DNA of 64,000 nucleotides, from positions 5,580,001 to 5,644,000 of the forward strand of contig NZ_CP018047.1 of assembly GCF_002009175.1 (NCBI RefSeq). Direction: 5' to 3'. The position numbers were made by a program, and so were the translations under genes. Positions within the stretch are counted from its first letter, which is position 1; every line of letters begins with the position of its first letter. Positions 45,610-54,478 of the stretch are shown piece after piece. This DNA is from Streptomyces niveus. GTDB lineage: Bacteria; Actinomycetota; Actinomycetes; Streptomycetales; Streptomycetaceae. Below the pieces are notes generated by a model. That model was given only the letters and a program-made list of their open reading frames with translations, ran no database searches and had not been told where the DNA came from.

Positions 45610-48149
45610 CGGGCTGTCACCCCTTCGAGGGTCAGAAACGTCAGATCCGGTTTCACCTGGTCGCGCTCCGGCACGAACCGCACCGTCGGGTCCGGCGCGT
45701 CCGGCGCGTTGACGAAGGAGACGAAGCGGCGCAGCCGCTCCGGGTCGTCCAGCGTCTCGGCCCACTCGTCGCGGTAGCCCGTCACATGGTCGGCCATCAG
45801 CTTCTCCAACTCCCCGCACAGGCCCAGCGAGTCGTTGACGACGACGTCCCGCACATGGTCGAGACCGCCCTCGATCCGGCCCAGCCACGCCGATGTGCGC
45901 TCAAGACGGTCGGCGGTGCGGATGTAGAACATCAGGAAACGGTCGATCAGCCGCACCAGCGACTCGTCGTCCAGATCCCGCGCCAGCAGGTCCGCGTGGC
46001 GCGGCTCGGCGCCGCCGTTGCCGCCGACGTACAGATTCCAGCCCTCCGCCGTCGCGATGATCCCGAAGTCCTTGCCGCGCGCCTCGGCGCACTCCCGGGC
46101 ACAGCCCGAGACCGCCGACTTGAGCTTGTGCGGCGCGCGCAGACCCCGATAGCGCAGCTCCAGATCGATGGCCATCTTCACCGAGTCCTGCACGCCGTAC
46201 CGGCACCAGGTCTGCCCGACGCACGACTTCACGGTCCGCAGCGCCTTTCCGTACGCGTGCCCGGACTCGAAGCCCGCGTCGACCAACCGCCCCCAGATCT
46301 GCGGCAGTTGGTCGACCCGCGCCCCGAAGAGGTCGATGCGCTGGCCGCCCGTGATCTTCGTGTAGAGCCCGAAGTCCCGTGCCACCTCACCGATCACGAT
46401 CAGCTTCTCCGGTGTGATCTCGCCGCCCGGGATGCGCGGCACGATCGAGTACGAGCCGTTGCGCTGCAAGTTGGCCAGGAAGTGGTCGTTGGTGTCCTGG
46501 AGCGCGGCCTGCTCGCCGTCCAGGACATGGCCGCTCAGCCCCAGCGTCGGCGCGAGGGAGGCGATGATCGAGCCGACGGTCGGCTTGCAGACGTCGCAGC
46601 CGTCGCCGCCGCGCGCACCTTCGCGGCCGTGCGAGTCCAGCAGCGAGGCGTACGACGTCACACGCAGGGTCCGCACGATCTCGTACAGCTCGCCGCGCGT
46701 GTGCTTGAAGCAGCCGCACAGTCCGCTGTCACCGGACGCGGGCAGGAGCTGGCCGATCACCTTCACGCAACTGCCGCAGCCCGTACCGGCCTTGGTGCAC
46801 TTCTTCACCTCCGGCAGCGTCGCGCACGCGGCGATCGCGCCCTTCGTCACGTTGTGACAGCTGCAGATCACCGCGCTGTCCGGCAGCGAGCCCGGACCGA
46901 GCGCCGCCGGCGCCCCGACCCCCGGCGGCAGGACGAGCTGTTCCGGCGGTACGGGCGGTACCGAGCCGGTCAGCGGGCGCAGCATCCCGTACGCGTCGGC
47001 GTCACCGACCAGCACGCCCCCGAGCAGCGCCCCGTCCTGGCCGACGACGACCTTCTTGTAGACGCCCGAGCGGGAGTCCGCGTACACGACGTCGAGACAG
47101 CCGGGGGCGGCGCCGTGCGCGTCACCGAAGGACGCGACGTCCACCCCGAGCAGTTTGAGCTTCGTTGACAGGTCGGCCCCGGTGAACTCGTTGGCGTTCT
47201 CGGTGACTTCGGCGATCGCGTCCGCCGCCGTCCGCGCCATCTCGTAGCCCGGCGCCACCAGTCCGTACACCCGCCCGTCCGCCGCGAGCGCGCACTCGCC
47301 GATCGCGAAGACCCGCGGATCCGACGTACGGCACCGCTCGTCCACCGCGATCCCGCCGCGCTCGCCGACCCGCAGTCCGGCGTCGCGGGCGAGCTGGTCC
47401 CGGGGCCGTACGCCCGCCGAGAAGACGACGAGATCGGTCGCGAGGACCGAACCGTCCGACAGCGTCATGCCGTTGACGACGCCCTGCGCGTCCGTCGTCA
47501 CCTCCTGCGTGCCGACGCCCGTATGGACCGTCAGTCCCATGCCCTCGATGGTGCGCAGCAGGGCCGAGCCTCCGCCGTCGTCCACCTGGACGGGCATCAG
47601 ACGCGGCGCGAACTCCACCACGTGGGTGTCGAGTTCGAGTCCCTTCAACGCGCCGGCGGCTTCGAGACCGAGCAGCCCGCCGCCCACCACGGCGCCGGTG
47701 CGGGCGGTCTTCGCGTACTCCTCGATCGCCAGCAGGTCCTCGATCGTCCGGTAGACGAAGCAGCCGGTGGCGTCCTTGCCCGGCACGGGCGGCACGAACG
47801 GGTACGACCCGGTGGCCAGCACGAGCGTGTCGTACGTGAAGGTCAGCCCGGCGCGCGAGGTGACCGTGCGCGCCGCCCGGTCGACGGTCTCGGCCGGGTC
47901 GTCCAGATGCAGCTCGATACCGTGCCGCTCCATGAAGTCCGGTTCGACCAGGGAGAGTTCGTCCGGGGTGCGGCCGTCGAAGTACGAGCTGAGGCGTACC
48001 CGGTCGTAGGCGGGGCGCGGCTCCTCGCAGAGCACCACGACCCGGGCCCGGCCGGTGGTGCCGTGCTCGGCGAGGGCTTCGAGGAACCGCTGGCCGACCA
48101 TGCCGTGGCCGACGACCACGATGGTGGGCAGGGGCGTTGTGTCGGGCAT
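45606..48149 (-). CDS. nirB: Nitrite reductase (NAD(P)H) large subunit NirB
   Basis: An 847-residue siroheme enzyme reducing nitrite to ammonium in the cytosol. In order: FAD/NAD domain (VVVGHGMVGQRFLEALAEHG, GGGLLGLEAA), BFD-like [2Fe-2S] region CSCHNVTKGAIAAC with CTKAGTGCGSC, then sulfite/nitrite reductase repeats with cluster/siroheme Cys in SCVGQTWCRYG and SGCARECAEA. It belongs to an operon with a partner flavoprotein upstream and nirD downstream, controlled by the GlnR box at 49556. Confidence 0.95.
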   Translation of the reverse strand: MPDTTPLPTIVVVGHGMVGQRFLEALAEHGTTGRARVVVLCEEPRPAYDRVRLSSYFDGRTPDELSLVEPDFMERHGIELHLDDPAETVDRAARTVTSRAGLTFTYDTLVLATGSYPFVPPVPGKDATGCFVYRTIEDLLAIEEYAKTARTGAVVGGGLLGLEAAGALKGLELDTHVVEFAPRLMPVQVDDGGGSALLRTIEGMGLTVHTGVGTQEVTTDAQGVVNGMTLSDGSVLATDLVVFSAGVRPRDQLARDAGLRVGERGGIAVDERCRTSDPRVFAIGECALAADGRVYGLVAPGYEMARTAADAIAEVTENANEFTGADLSTKLKLLGVDVASFGDAHGAAPGCLDVVYADSRSGVYKKVVVGQDGALLGGVLVGDADAYGMLRPLTGSVPPVPPEQLVLPPGVGAPAALGPGSLPDSAVICSCHNVTKGAIAACATLPEVKKCTKAGTGCGSCVKVIGQLLPASGDSGLCGCFKHTRGELYEIVRTLRVTSYASLLDSHGREGARGGDGCDVCKPTVGSIIASLAPTLGLSGHVLDGEQAALQDTNDHFLANLQRNGSYSIVPRIPGGEITPEKLIVIGEVARDFGLYTKITGGQRIDLFGARVDQLPQIWGRLVDAGFESGHAYGKALRTVKSCVGQTWCRYGVQDSVKMAIDLELRYRGLRAPHKLKSAVSGCARECAEARGKDFGIIATAEGWNLYVGGNGGAEPRHADLLARDLDDESLVRLIDRFLMFYIRTADRLERTSAWLGRIEGGLDHVRDVVVNDSLGLCGELEKLMADHVTGYRDEWAETLDDPERLRRFVSFVNAPDAPDPTVRFVPERDQVKPDLTFLTLEGVTAR

Positions 48150-48150
48150 C

Positions 48151-49533
48151 TCAGGAGCCTCCGTCGGGAGTGAGCAGGTGGAGCAGCGGGGTGGTGGGCG
48201 GCAGTGGTTCGTCGTCCTCCCAGGTGCGGGCGAGCGCGCCGATCGTGGTCAGGTCGCCGAGGAGTACGCCGCCGACGAGCCGGTCGCCCCGGACGACGAC
48301 CTTGCGGTAGGCACCGCGGGTGGCGTCGGTCAGCTGGACGACGTCGTCGCCGGGCCGGGGTGTCGTCTCGCCGAACGCGGCGAGGTCGAGCGGGCCGGAC
48401 GGCCGCTCCGTGGGCGGGACTTGGGGTGCGTGGCCGCCGAGGGCGGCGAGGGTGAGCCGGGTGAGGGCGCGGGTGCCGGTGTAGCGCGCCGCCCGGCCGG
48501 AGGCCGGGCCCGCGGTGAGCGACCGGGCCAGCGCGTCGGCCTGTTCGATGGCGGCGCCGGCGAGACCGTAGAGCCGGTCCCCGTGTTCCGCGCAGTCCCC
48601 GATCGCGTGGATGTACGGGTCCGACGTCCTCAGCTCGTCGTCCACGACGACGCCGTGCCTGACGTCGAGCCCGGCGTCGCGGGCGAGGCCGGTGCGGGGG
48701 CGTACGCCGCAGGCCAGGACGGTGAGTTCGGCGTCGAGCCGGAAGCCGTCGGCGAGTTCGACGGCGGCCAGCCGGCCGGGGCCGTGGCCGGGATCGGAGC
48801 CGAGGACGGAGCCCGGGTCGGAGCCGGGGTCGGAGCCGGGGTCGTCTTCGACGTCGTCGAGTACGAGGCCCCGTACGCGGCACTCCGTGTGGACCTCCAC
48901 TCCCCACGACTCCAGATGGCGCCTGAGCAACAGTGAGCCCGCACGGTCGAGCTGACGTTCCATCAGGTACTCGCCCTGCTGCGCGAGCACCACCTGGGCG
49001 CCGCGCTCCGCGAGCGCGCGGGCCGCCGAGACCCCGAGGAGCCCGCCGCCGATGACGACGGCGCGCGTGCCCGGCCGTACTTCCGCCGACAGCGCCAGGC
49101 AGTCGTCCATGGTCCGGAAGGAGTGCACCCCGGCCGGCAGACCGCCCCGCTCCGGCTGCCGGAGCCCGCGCAGGGCCGGCAGGACGGGGTTCGAGCCGGT
49201 CGCGAGAACCAGCCGGTCGTACGGGACGACGCTGCCGTCGTCGCACCGCACCAGCCGCTCGGCCCGGTCGATCCGGACCGCCCGGACACCGCGCCGTACG
49301 GTGCCGGGTGCCGGTGGCAGCGAGATGACGTCGGGGCCGTACCGCCCGGCGAGCACTTCGCCGAGCAGGACCCGGTTGTACGGGGCGTGGGGCTCCTCGC
49401 CGAGCAGGGTGACCGCCGTCGCGGGAGCGTCGGCGTTTGCGGTGGCGTCGGCGGCGAGGCGCTGGGCCAGCCGTACGCCGGCCGTGCCCCCGCCGATCAC
49501 CACGATCTCCGTCGCCCTGCCCTCAGCTGCCAT
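48151..49533 (-). CDS. FAD/NAD(P)-dependent oxidoreductase of the nitrite-reductase operon
   Basis: A 460-residue pyridine nucleotide-disulfide-type reductase. FAD motif VVIGGGTAGVRLAQRLA, NAD motif AVVIGGGLLGVSAARALAERG, and the second FAD motif IHAIGDCAEHG, as in the reductase half of NirB or NasB-type proteins. It probably supplies electrons for nitrate or nitrite reduction; the exact partner is unknown. A DPGS tetrapeptide tract of about 24 residues interrupts the NAD domain near residue 230. nirB starts 1 nt after its stop. First gene behind the GlnR box. Confidence 0.88.
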   Translation of the reverse strand: MAAEGRATEIVVIGGGTAGVRLAQRLAADATANADAPATAVTLLGEEPHAPYNRVLLGEVLAGRYGPDVISLPPAPGTVRRGVRAVRIDRAERLVRCDDGSVVPYDRLVLATGSNPVLPALRGLRQPERGGLPAGVHSFRTMDDCLALSAEVRPGTRAVVIGGGLLGVSAARALAERGAQVVLAQQGEYLMERQLDRAGSLLLRRHLESWGVEVHTECRVRGLVLDDVEDDPGSDPGSDPGSVLGSDPGHGPGRLAAVELADGFRLDAELTVLACGVRPRTGLARDAGLDVRHGVVVDDELRTSDPYIHAIGDCAEHGDRLYGLAGAAIEQADALARSLTAGPASGRAARYTGTRALTRLTLAALGGHAPQVPPTERPSGPLDLAAFGETTPRPGDDVVQLTDATRGAYRKVVVRGDRLVGGVLLGDLTTIGALARTWEDDEPLPPTTPLLHLLTPDGGS

Positions 49534-49555
49534 GTCCGCAGAGTGCGTGGCCGGT

Positions 49556-49593
49556 GTTACCCGGCGGCACCATCACTGTTTCCCGCTCGGAAC
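49556..49593. promoter_or_regulatory. GlnR box (four half-sites)
   Basis: GTTAC-n6-GCACC-n6-GTTTC-n6-GGAAC on the plus strand, exactly 11-bp phased, matching the streptomycete GlnR pattern GTnAC-n6-GaAAC twice (first and fourth half-sites best). It starts 22 nt before the flavoprotein start and 145 nt before the divergent permease start. Confidence 0.75.
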
Positions 49594-49737
49594 GCTGCCC
49601 TCAGCGTGTGCCGGTACGGGGTGTGAGGCCGCGTCGGACCTGGTCGGGACGGTCCGGGATACGAGCGCGCGGTGGCGTGTGCCAGCTCACCCCGAATCCG
49701 TGTCAGGGCCAACCAGTCGTCCCATAGGCTCGCGATC

Positions 49738-50517
49738 ATGCCCGAGATATCCCTGACCATGATCGTCGTCCTCTGCCTCGCGGCAGCCGCCGCCGGCTGG
49801 ATCGACGCCGTGGTGGGCGGGGGCGGACTGCTGCTCCTGCCCGCGCTGCTGCTCGGTCTGCCGAACGTCCCGGCGGCCCACATCCTCGGTACGAACAAGG
49901 CCGTGGCGATCGTCGGCACCACCGGCGCCGCCGTGACCTACGTGCGCAAGGCGCCGGTGGATGTGAAGAGCGCCGTACGGATCGGGCTGATGGCGCTCGC
50001 CGGGTCGATGGCCGGGGCGTTCTTCGCCGCCGGGATCAGCAGCGATGTCCTGCGCCCCGTGATCATGGTGGTGCTTCTCGGGGTCGCGGCCTTCGTGATG
50101 CTGCGGCCCGCCTTCGGCAGGGCGCAGGCGGGCGGGCCGGTCTCCCGGGGCCGGCATGTCACCGCGATCGTCCTTGTCGGCGGCGGGATCGGCTTCTACG
50201 ACGGGCTGTTCGGTCCCGGCACGGGCACGTTCCTCGTACTGGCGCTGACCGCCGTACTGCATCTGGATCTGGTCACGGCGTCGGCCACCGCGAAGATCGT
50301 CAACGTCTGCACCAACGGCGGGGCGCTCGCGATGTTCGCCTACCAGGGGACCGTGCTGTGGCAACTGGCCGCGCTGATGGCGGTGTTCAATCTGGCGGGC
50401 GGCATGTTCGGCGCGCGGATGGCGCTCAGGAAGGGCAGCGAGTTCGTCCGCGGGGTGCTGCTCGTGGTCGTGTTCTCGCTGGTCGCGAAGCTCGCCTTCG
50501 ACCAGTGGACGGCCTGA
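49738..50517 (+). CDS. TSUP-family (TauE/SafE) membrane permease
   Basis: A 259-residue permease with about eight hydrophobic segments: IVVLCLAAAAAGWIDAVVGG at the N-terminus, the family motif GGGGLLLLPALLLGLP, GTNKAVAIVGTTGAAVTYVR and, in the second repeat, GFYDGLFGPGTGTFLVLALT. TSUP proteins move sulfite, organosulfur anions or other small anions. It faces the nitrite reductase operon with the GlnR box between them, so a nitrogen-linked anion is possible but unproven. TAGGCT ends 7 nt before ATG 49738, suggesting a leaderless mRNA. Confidence 0.88.
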   Translation: MPEISLTMIVVLCLAAAAAGWIDAVVGGGGLLLLPALLLGLPNVPAAHILGTNKAVAIVGTTGAAVTYVRKAPVDVKSAVRIGLMALAGSMAGAFFAAGISSDVLRPVIMVVLLGVAAFVMLRPAFGRAQAGGPVSRGRHVTAIVLVGGGIGFYDGLFGPGTGTFLVLALTAVLHLDLVTASATAKIVNVCTNGGALAMFAYQGTVLWQLAALMAVFNLAGGMFGARMALRKGSEFVRGVLLVVVFSLVAKLAFDQWTA

Positions 50518-50542
50518 CCACCGCAGGTCCGCCCGCGCCGGA

Positions 50543-51160
50543 TCACCGGACGCCGATGAGGTGCGCGTAGGTCACCACGTTGCCCTGGTAGCCGGTCTTC
50601 TCGGAGAATCCGCCGCCGCAGGTGATCACCCGCAGTTCGGCCCGGTCCTTCTTCCCGTAGACCTTCCGGTCGGGGAAGTCGTCGTTGTCGTAGACCTCGA
50701 CGGCGTCGACCGTGAACACGGCGGTCCGCCCGTCCCGGCGGGTGACCTCGATCCGCTGCCCCTTCTTCAGGGTGCCCAGGCTGTAGAAGACCGCCGGGCC
50801 GCGCGCGTTGTCCACATGGCCCGCGACGATCGACGTGCCCTTGGCGCCCGGGGTGGTGCCGTCCTTGTACCAGCCGGCGGCATCCCCGTTCTCGGCCGGC
50901 GGGACGTCGAGGCTGCCGTCCTTCGCCAGCCCCAGCCGGGTGACCGGCGCGTCGACCCCGATCTCGGGTATTCGCAACCGTACGGGCGGGGAGGCGGGCA
51001 TCGGGTCGGCGGCGGCGTCCGTGTGGAAGCCGGGCCCGGCGGCGAACGCCTGGGCGGCCGACGGGATCGGCGGGGTGACGGTCCGCGAGCCGTTCTGCAC
51101 GAGCCACACGCCGACGCACGCGGCTCCGGCCACCAGCCACGCCTTGCCCTTGACGGTCAT
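50543..51160 (-). CDS. Class F sortase
   Basis: A 205-residue membrane-anchored sortase. N-terminal helix GKAWLVAGAACVGVWLV, a linker, then the catalytic barrel: His in SIVAGHVDN, Cys in RVITCGGGFSE and the conserved Arg at the end (LIGVR). Class F sortases of actinobacteria attach or process surface proteins; substrates are poorly known. The neighbour (51303-51824) encodes an exported protein with a C-terminal membrane segment, a candidate partner in the same operon direction. Confidence 0.92.
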   Translation of the reverse strand: MTVKGKAWLVAGAACVGVWLVQNGSRTVTPPIPSAAQAFAAGPGFHTDAAADPMPASPPVRLRIPEIGVDAPVTRLGLAKDGSLDVPPAENGDAAGWYKDGTTPGAKGTSIVAGHVDNARGPAVFYSLGTLKKGQRIEVTRRDGRTAVFTVDAVEVYDNDDFPDRKVYGKKDRAELRVITCGGGFSEKTGYQGNVVTYAHLIGVR

Positions 51161-51302
51161 CGCTCGGCCTGCGAGGTCATGGGTCCTCCGGAAGTTGTTC
51201 CCCCGCCCCCGGCAGCGATGAGCGTGACGGGGGCGGGGGCCACGGCGGTACGGGGGCGGTGGAGGCCGCCAGGGCCTGGTCCGAAAGACAGGCCCCGCCC
51301 CG

Positions 51303-51824
51303 TCAGCTGCCCTGCGCGCCGCTCGCCCGACGGCGCAGGAGCCAGGTCCCGCCGACGGCGGCAGCGGTCAGAACGACCGCCCCCGCCGCGATCTGGGTGG
51401 TGTCGGGTCCGACGCTGCCGCCGACCCCCGTCCGTACATGGCCGGACGGCTGATGCTCGCGGTGGTGCTCGACCCTCAGGTCGCCGCGGGCCTCCCGGCC
51501 GTTCTCGCAGTGCACGAAGATGGCGTAGGTGCCCGCCCGGGTGTGCTCGGGCACCCGGAACCGGCCGACGACGGTGTCCTTGCGGTCGCCGGGGCGCAGA
51601 CGGAACTCACCCGCTCCCAGGGAACTGGCGTCGCCCCTGCCGTGCCCGTCCTTGCCGCAGGCGGTGGTGTTGACCGTGACGGTCTCGCCGGGTTCGGAGG
51701 TCGAGGGGAACAGCTCCAGCTCACCCCGGTCGCCGGCGAACGCGGCGGCGGGGGCCGCGAGGGACAGGCCGAGCGAGGCGGCCGCCAGCGCGGTACCGGT
51801 CAGCAGGCGGGCGGTGGTGCGCAT
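51303..51824 (-). CDS. Exported protein next to sortase F
   Basis: A 173-residue protein with a signal peptide (about 30 residues, ending AAAFAGD), a beta-rich domain LELFPSTSEPGETVTVNTTA to HTRAGTYAIFVHCENG, and a C-terminal TM helix TTQIAAGAVVLTAAAVGGTW followed by RRR. That tail has the sortase-substrate shape, but a clear LPxTG motif is missing. Function unknown; proximity makes it the likely partner of the class F sortase 142 nt downstream. Confidence 0.78.
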   Translation of the reverse strand: MRTTARLLTGTALAAASLGLSLAAPAAAFAGDRGELELFPSTSEPGETVTVNTTACGKDGHGRGDASSLGAGEFRLRPGDRKDTVVGRFRVPEHTRAGTYAIFVHCENGREARGDLRVEHHREHQPSGHVRTGVGGSVGPDTTQIAAGAVVLTAAAVGGTWLLRRRASGAQGS

Positions 51825-52060
51825 GGGTTCCTCCGTGGCGGCGCGGTTCTCGTCCCTTCCGAGATAAGGCGCAGCCCGGCGCGCACGCCTGCTGATGGAG
51901 AATCAGATTGATCGGATCGCTACGGCGTGTCCCGCTTGCCAGTTGATGTTCCCGCAGGTCAGTGACGTGTGATCGAGCGGATGACACGCCGGCCGGCCCG
52001 TCGTGCCGAACGGGTGAGGCCCGGCGGAGGCGCCCCGCCGGGGCGGCGGGTCCGGACGGC

Positions 52061-52834
52061 TCAGATCACGTCCCACTCCACCGCTTCGTACGCCGCCGCC
52101 ACCGTCCCCATCAGCTCCGCGTCGACCGTGAACTCCACGTCGTCGATCCGGCCCACGGGCGCGATGCCCTGCGAGTTGGTGATGAAGGCGGACGCGTACG
52201 AGGACAGGCCGGCCAGCGTCACCGGGCGCCGTACGGAAGGCAGCCGCGGCTCCAGCAGCGCCATGGTGATCCCGAGCAGCGAGGGCGCGTCCGGCCAGAC
52301 CACGTGCGTGCCGTCCCAGAAGGCGATGTTGGTGATCGCTCCCTCGGTCACCAGCCCGCCGGGCGCGGTCAGCAGCGCCTCGTCGAACCCGGCGCGCTCG
52401 GCCCGCAGCAGGTGGTACGTCTGCGCGAAGCCGCCCAGGTGCTTGATGTGCGGGACCTCGCGGGCGAACGGCACCGACATCAGACCGTGCGGCCGGCCGT
52501 CCTTGACCGACGGCGGCCTGACGGTGACCATCACCCGCGCGTCCTCCTCGCCCTCCGGCCAGTGCACATACACACGGGCCGACGCGTCGGCCACCTCACG
52601 CAGGGCGTGCCGCAGCAGTTCCCGTACGCGCTCCCCGGCCAGGCCCGCGCCGAACAGCTCACGGGTCGCCGAGTCGAGCCGGGCGAGATGCAGCTCCAGT
52701 CCGCGCACCCGGCCGCCCCTGACCTGCATGGCGGTGAAGTGCCCGTAGCCGCTGAGCGCCGGGACCCGGAGCGTGGCCCGCGTGGCGGGCTCGCCGTTGA
52801 CCTCGATGACCTCGACAGCGTCAGTTGGTGCCAT
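52061..52834 (-). CDS. Class IV aminotransferase-fold PLP protein
   Basis: A 257-residue branched-chain aminotransferase/ADC-lyase-fold enzyme. The PLP Lys is in REVPHIKHLGGFAQTY, the substrate/PLP Glu in GGLVTEGAITNIAFWDG, and GITMALLEPRLP follows. It may be an aminodeoxychorismate lyase or amino acid transaminase; the sequence does not decide. It stands alone between the sortase region and soxR on the minus strand. Confidence 0.83.
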   Translation of the reverse strand: MAPTDAVEVIEVNGEPATRATLRVPALSGYGHFTAMQVRGGRVRGLELHLARLDSATRELFGAGLAGERVRELLRHALREVADASARVYVHWPEGEEDARVMVTVRPPSVKDGRPHGLMSVPFAREVPHIKHLGGFAQTYHLLRAERAGFDEALLTAPGGLVTEGAITNIAFWDGTHVVWPDAPSLLGITMALLEPRLPSVRRPVTLAGLSSYASAFITNSQGIAPVGRIDDVEFTVDAELMGTVAAAYEAVEWDVI

Positions 52835-52853
52835 GGGCCCACGGTAGAACCGG

Positions 52854-53309
52854 TCAGTCCTCGATCAGCCTGCGGGGTCCGGGGCCGTGCGCGGCCAGTT
52901 CGTCGCCGGGGTTGGACAGGACGCAGCGGTCCAGCGAGAGACAGCCGCAGCCGATGCAGTCGGCGAGGTTGTCGCGCAGCCGCTGGAGGGTGCGGATACG
53001 GGTGTTCAGGTCGTTGCGCCAGCACTCGGAGATCCGGGCCCAGTCCTCCCTGGTGGGCGTACGGTCCTCCGGCAGCAGCCCCAGCACGTCGCGGATCAGG
53101 GCGAGCGGGATGCCGAGGCGCTGCGAGGTGCGGATGAAGGCCACGCGCCGGAGCGTGTCACGGGTGTAGCGCCGCTGGTTGCCCGAGGTGCGGCGGCTGG
53201 TGATCAGCCCCTCGCGCTCGTAGAAGCGCAGTGCGGAGGGGGCGACACCACTGCGTTCGGCCAGTTCGCCGACCGTGGCTTCCTTGGCGTTCCAGGCGAG
53301 TTGCGTCAT
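52854..53309 (-). CDS. soxR: Redox-sensitive regulator SoxR
   Basis: A 151-residue MerR-family regulator. HTH: TVGELAERSGVAPSALRFYE and NQRRYTRDTLRRVAFIR. The C-terminal CIGCGCLSLDRC (CX2CXCX5C) binds the [2Fe-2S] cluster. In streptomycetes SoxR responds to redox-active secondary metabolites rather than superoxide itself. A SoxR box lies in the divergent promoter of the FMN reductase next to it, the likely target. Confidence 0.95.
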   Translation of the reverse strand: MTQLAWNAKEATVGELAERSGVAPSALRFYEREGLITSRRTSGNQRRYTRDTLRRVAFIRTSQRLGIPLALIRDVLGLLPEDRTPTREDWARISECWRNDLNTRIRTLQRLRDNLADCIGCGCLSLDRCVLSNPGDELAAHGPGPRRLIED

Positions 53310-53328
53310 GCGGCTCAGGGTAGCTTGA

Positions 53329-53346
53329 CCTGAACCATGGTTTAAG
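53329..53346. promoter_or_regulatory. SoxR box
   Basis: CCTGAACCATGGTTTAAG, an 18-bp dyad of the SoxR type, between TTGACC (-35, 53325-53330) and CACGCT (-10, 53350-53355), spacer 19 nt, typical for MerR-family activation. The ATG at 53363 is 7 nt after the -10. Confidence 0.8.
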
Positions 53347-53362
53347 TATCACGCTCGTACCC

Positions 53363-54007
53363 ATGGACATCACCACGCATGATCCGGCCACCGGGGCGAG
53401 TCCCCACTCCCCTCGGACCCCGGCTCTCCAGGCGCCACTCGGACTCGCCGTCATCATGGCCAGCAACCGGGAGGGACGGTTCGGCCCCGTCGTCTCCGAC
53501 TGGTTCGTCTCCCGCGCCACCGGCCGCACCGATTTCACCGTCGACCTGATCGACCTCGCCGACACCGATCTGCCGACCGCGCTCTCCTTCAGCCCGCCCG
53601 TCTCGGTCCGGGGCCAGCTCGGCAAGGTCACCCACCGGCTGGCCGAGGCCGACGCGTTCGTGATCGTCACCCCCGAGTACAACCACTCCTATCCGGCGTC
53701 CCTCAAGGTCCTGATCGACTGGCACTTCGACGAGTGGCGGGCCAAGCCGGTCGGATTCGTCTCCTACGGCGGAATCTCCGGCGGTCTGCGCGCCGTCGAG
53801 CATCTGCGTCAGGTCTTCGCCGAACTGCACGCCGTCGCGGTACGCGACACCGTCTCCTTCCACAACGCGGGCGCGCTCTTCGACGACGAGGGCCGGCACC
53901 GGGATCCGTCCGGCGCCGAAGCGGCGGCCACCGCGATGCTCGACCAGATCGCCTGGTGGGGTCTGGCCCTGCGGGACGCCAAATCCGCTCGCGCGTACGC
54001 CGGTTGA
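53363..54007 (+). CDS. NADPH-dependent FMN reductase-type flavoprotein
   Basis: A 214-residue flavodoxin-fold reductase: LAVIMASNREGRFGPVVSDW, PVSVRGQLGKVT, DAFVIVTPEYNHSYPASLK (the family FMN signature PEYNxS) and FVSYGGISGGLRAVEHL. Likely reduces quinones or FMN with NAD(P)H to deal with redox-cycling metabolites. It diverges from soxR with the SoxR box in its promoter, so it is most likely activated by oxidised SoxR. Confidence 0.9.
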   Translation: MDITTHDPATGASPHSPRTPALQAPLGLAVIMASNREGRFGPVVSDWFVSRATGRTDFTVDLIDLADTDLPTALSFSPPVSVRGQLGKVTHRLAEADAFVIVTPEYNHSYPASLKVLIDWHFDEWRAKPVGFVSYGGISGGLRAVEHLRQVFAELHAVAVRDTVSFHNAGALFDDEGRHRDPSGAEAAATAMLDQIAWWGLALRDAKSARAYAG

Positions 54008-54139
54008 TCGAACCGGTTGATCGAGCCGGGGCCATATCGTGGACCGGGGCACCCACGGCGGACTTCCGCCGTCCGGGGGGTCTGTGCCCGCCGCCACGCC
54101 TTGCCGCGCGGCGGCGGCCCGGGAGAAGGAGTGAAGCCG

Positions 54140-54478
54140 ATGACCGGTCCGGAGTTCCTGACCGTACTGACCACCACCGACAGCGCCGCGAAGGCGGAGG
54201 CCCTGGCACGGGGCGCGGTGGAGGCGCGGCTCGCCGCGTGCGCGCAGATCTCGGCGCCGGTCACCTCCGTCTACCGCTGGCAGGGCGCGATCGAGACGGC
54301 GGAGGAGTGGCAGGTGCTCCTCAAGACGACCGCCGCCCGCTACGGAGCCCTCGAGGCGCATCTGACGGCGGCGCACGACTACGACACGCCGGAGATCCTC
54401 GCGTTCCCGGTGGTACGGGGCAGCGCGCCGTACCTGGCCTGGCTGGCGGACGAGACCGCGCCCGGCGCTATTTCCTAA
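54140..54478 (+). CDS. cutA: Divalent-cation tolerance protein CutA
   Basis: A 112-residue CutA1: LTVLTTTDSAAKAEALARGA, LAACAQISAPVTSVYRWQG, EEWQVLLKTTAARY and DTPEILAFPV. These are the diagnostic segments of the trimeric family linked to copper and other divalent metals, whose function is still unclear. GAAGGAG lies 8 nt before the ATG. Its stop overlaps the 3' end of the convergent HpcH-like gene by 4 nt. Confidence 0.92.
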   Translation: MTGPEFLTVLTTTDSAAKAEALARGAVEARLAACAQISAPVTSVYRWQGAIETAEEWQVLLKTTAARYGALEAHLTAAHDYDTPEILAFPVVRGSAPYLAWLADETAPGAIS

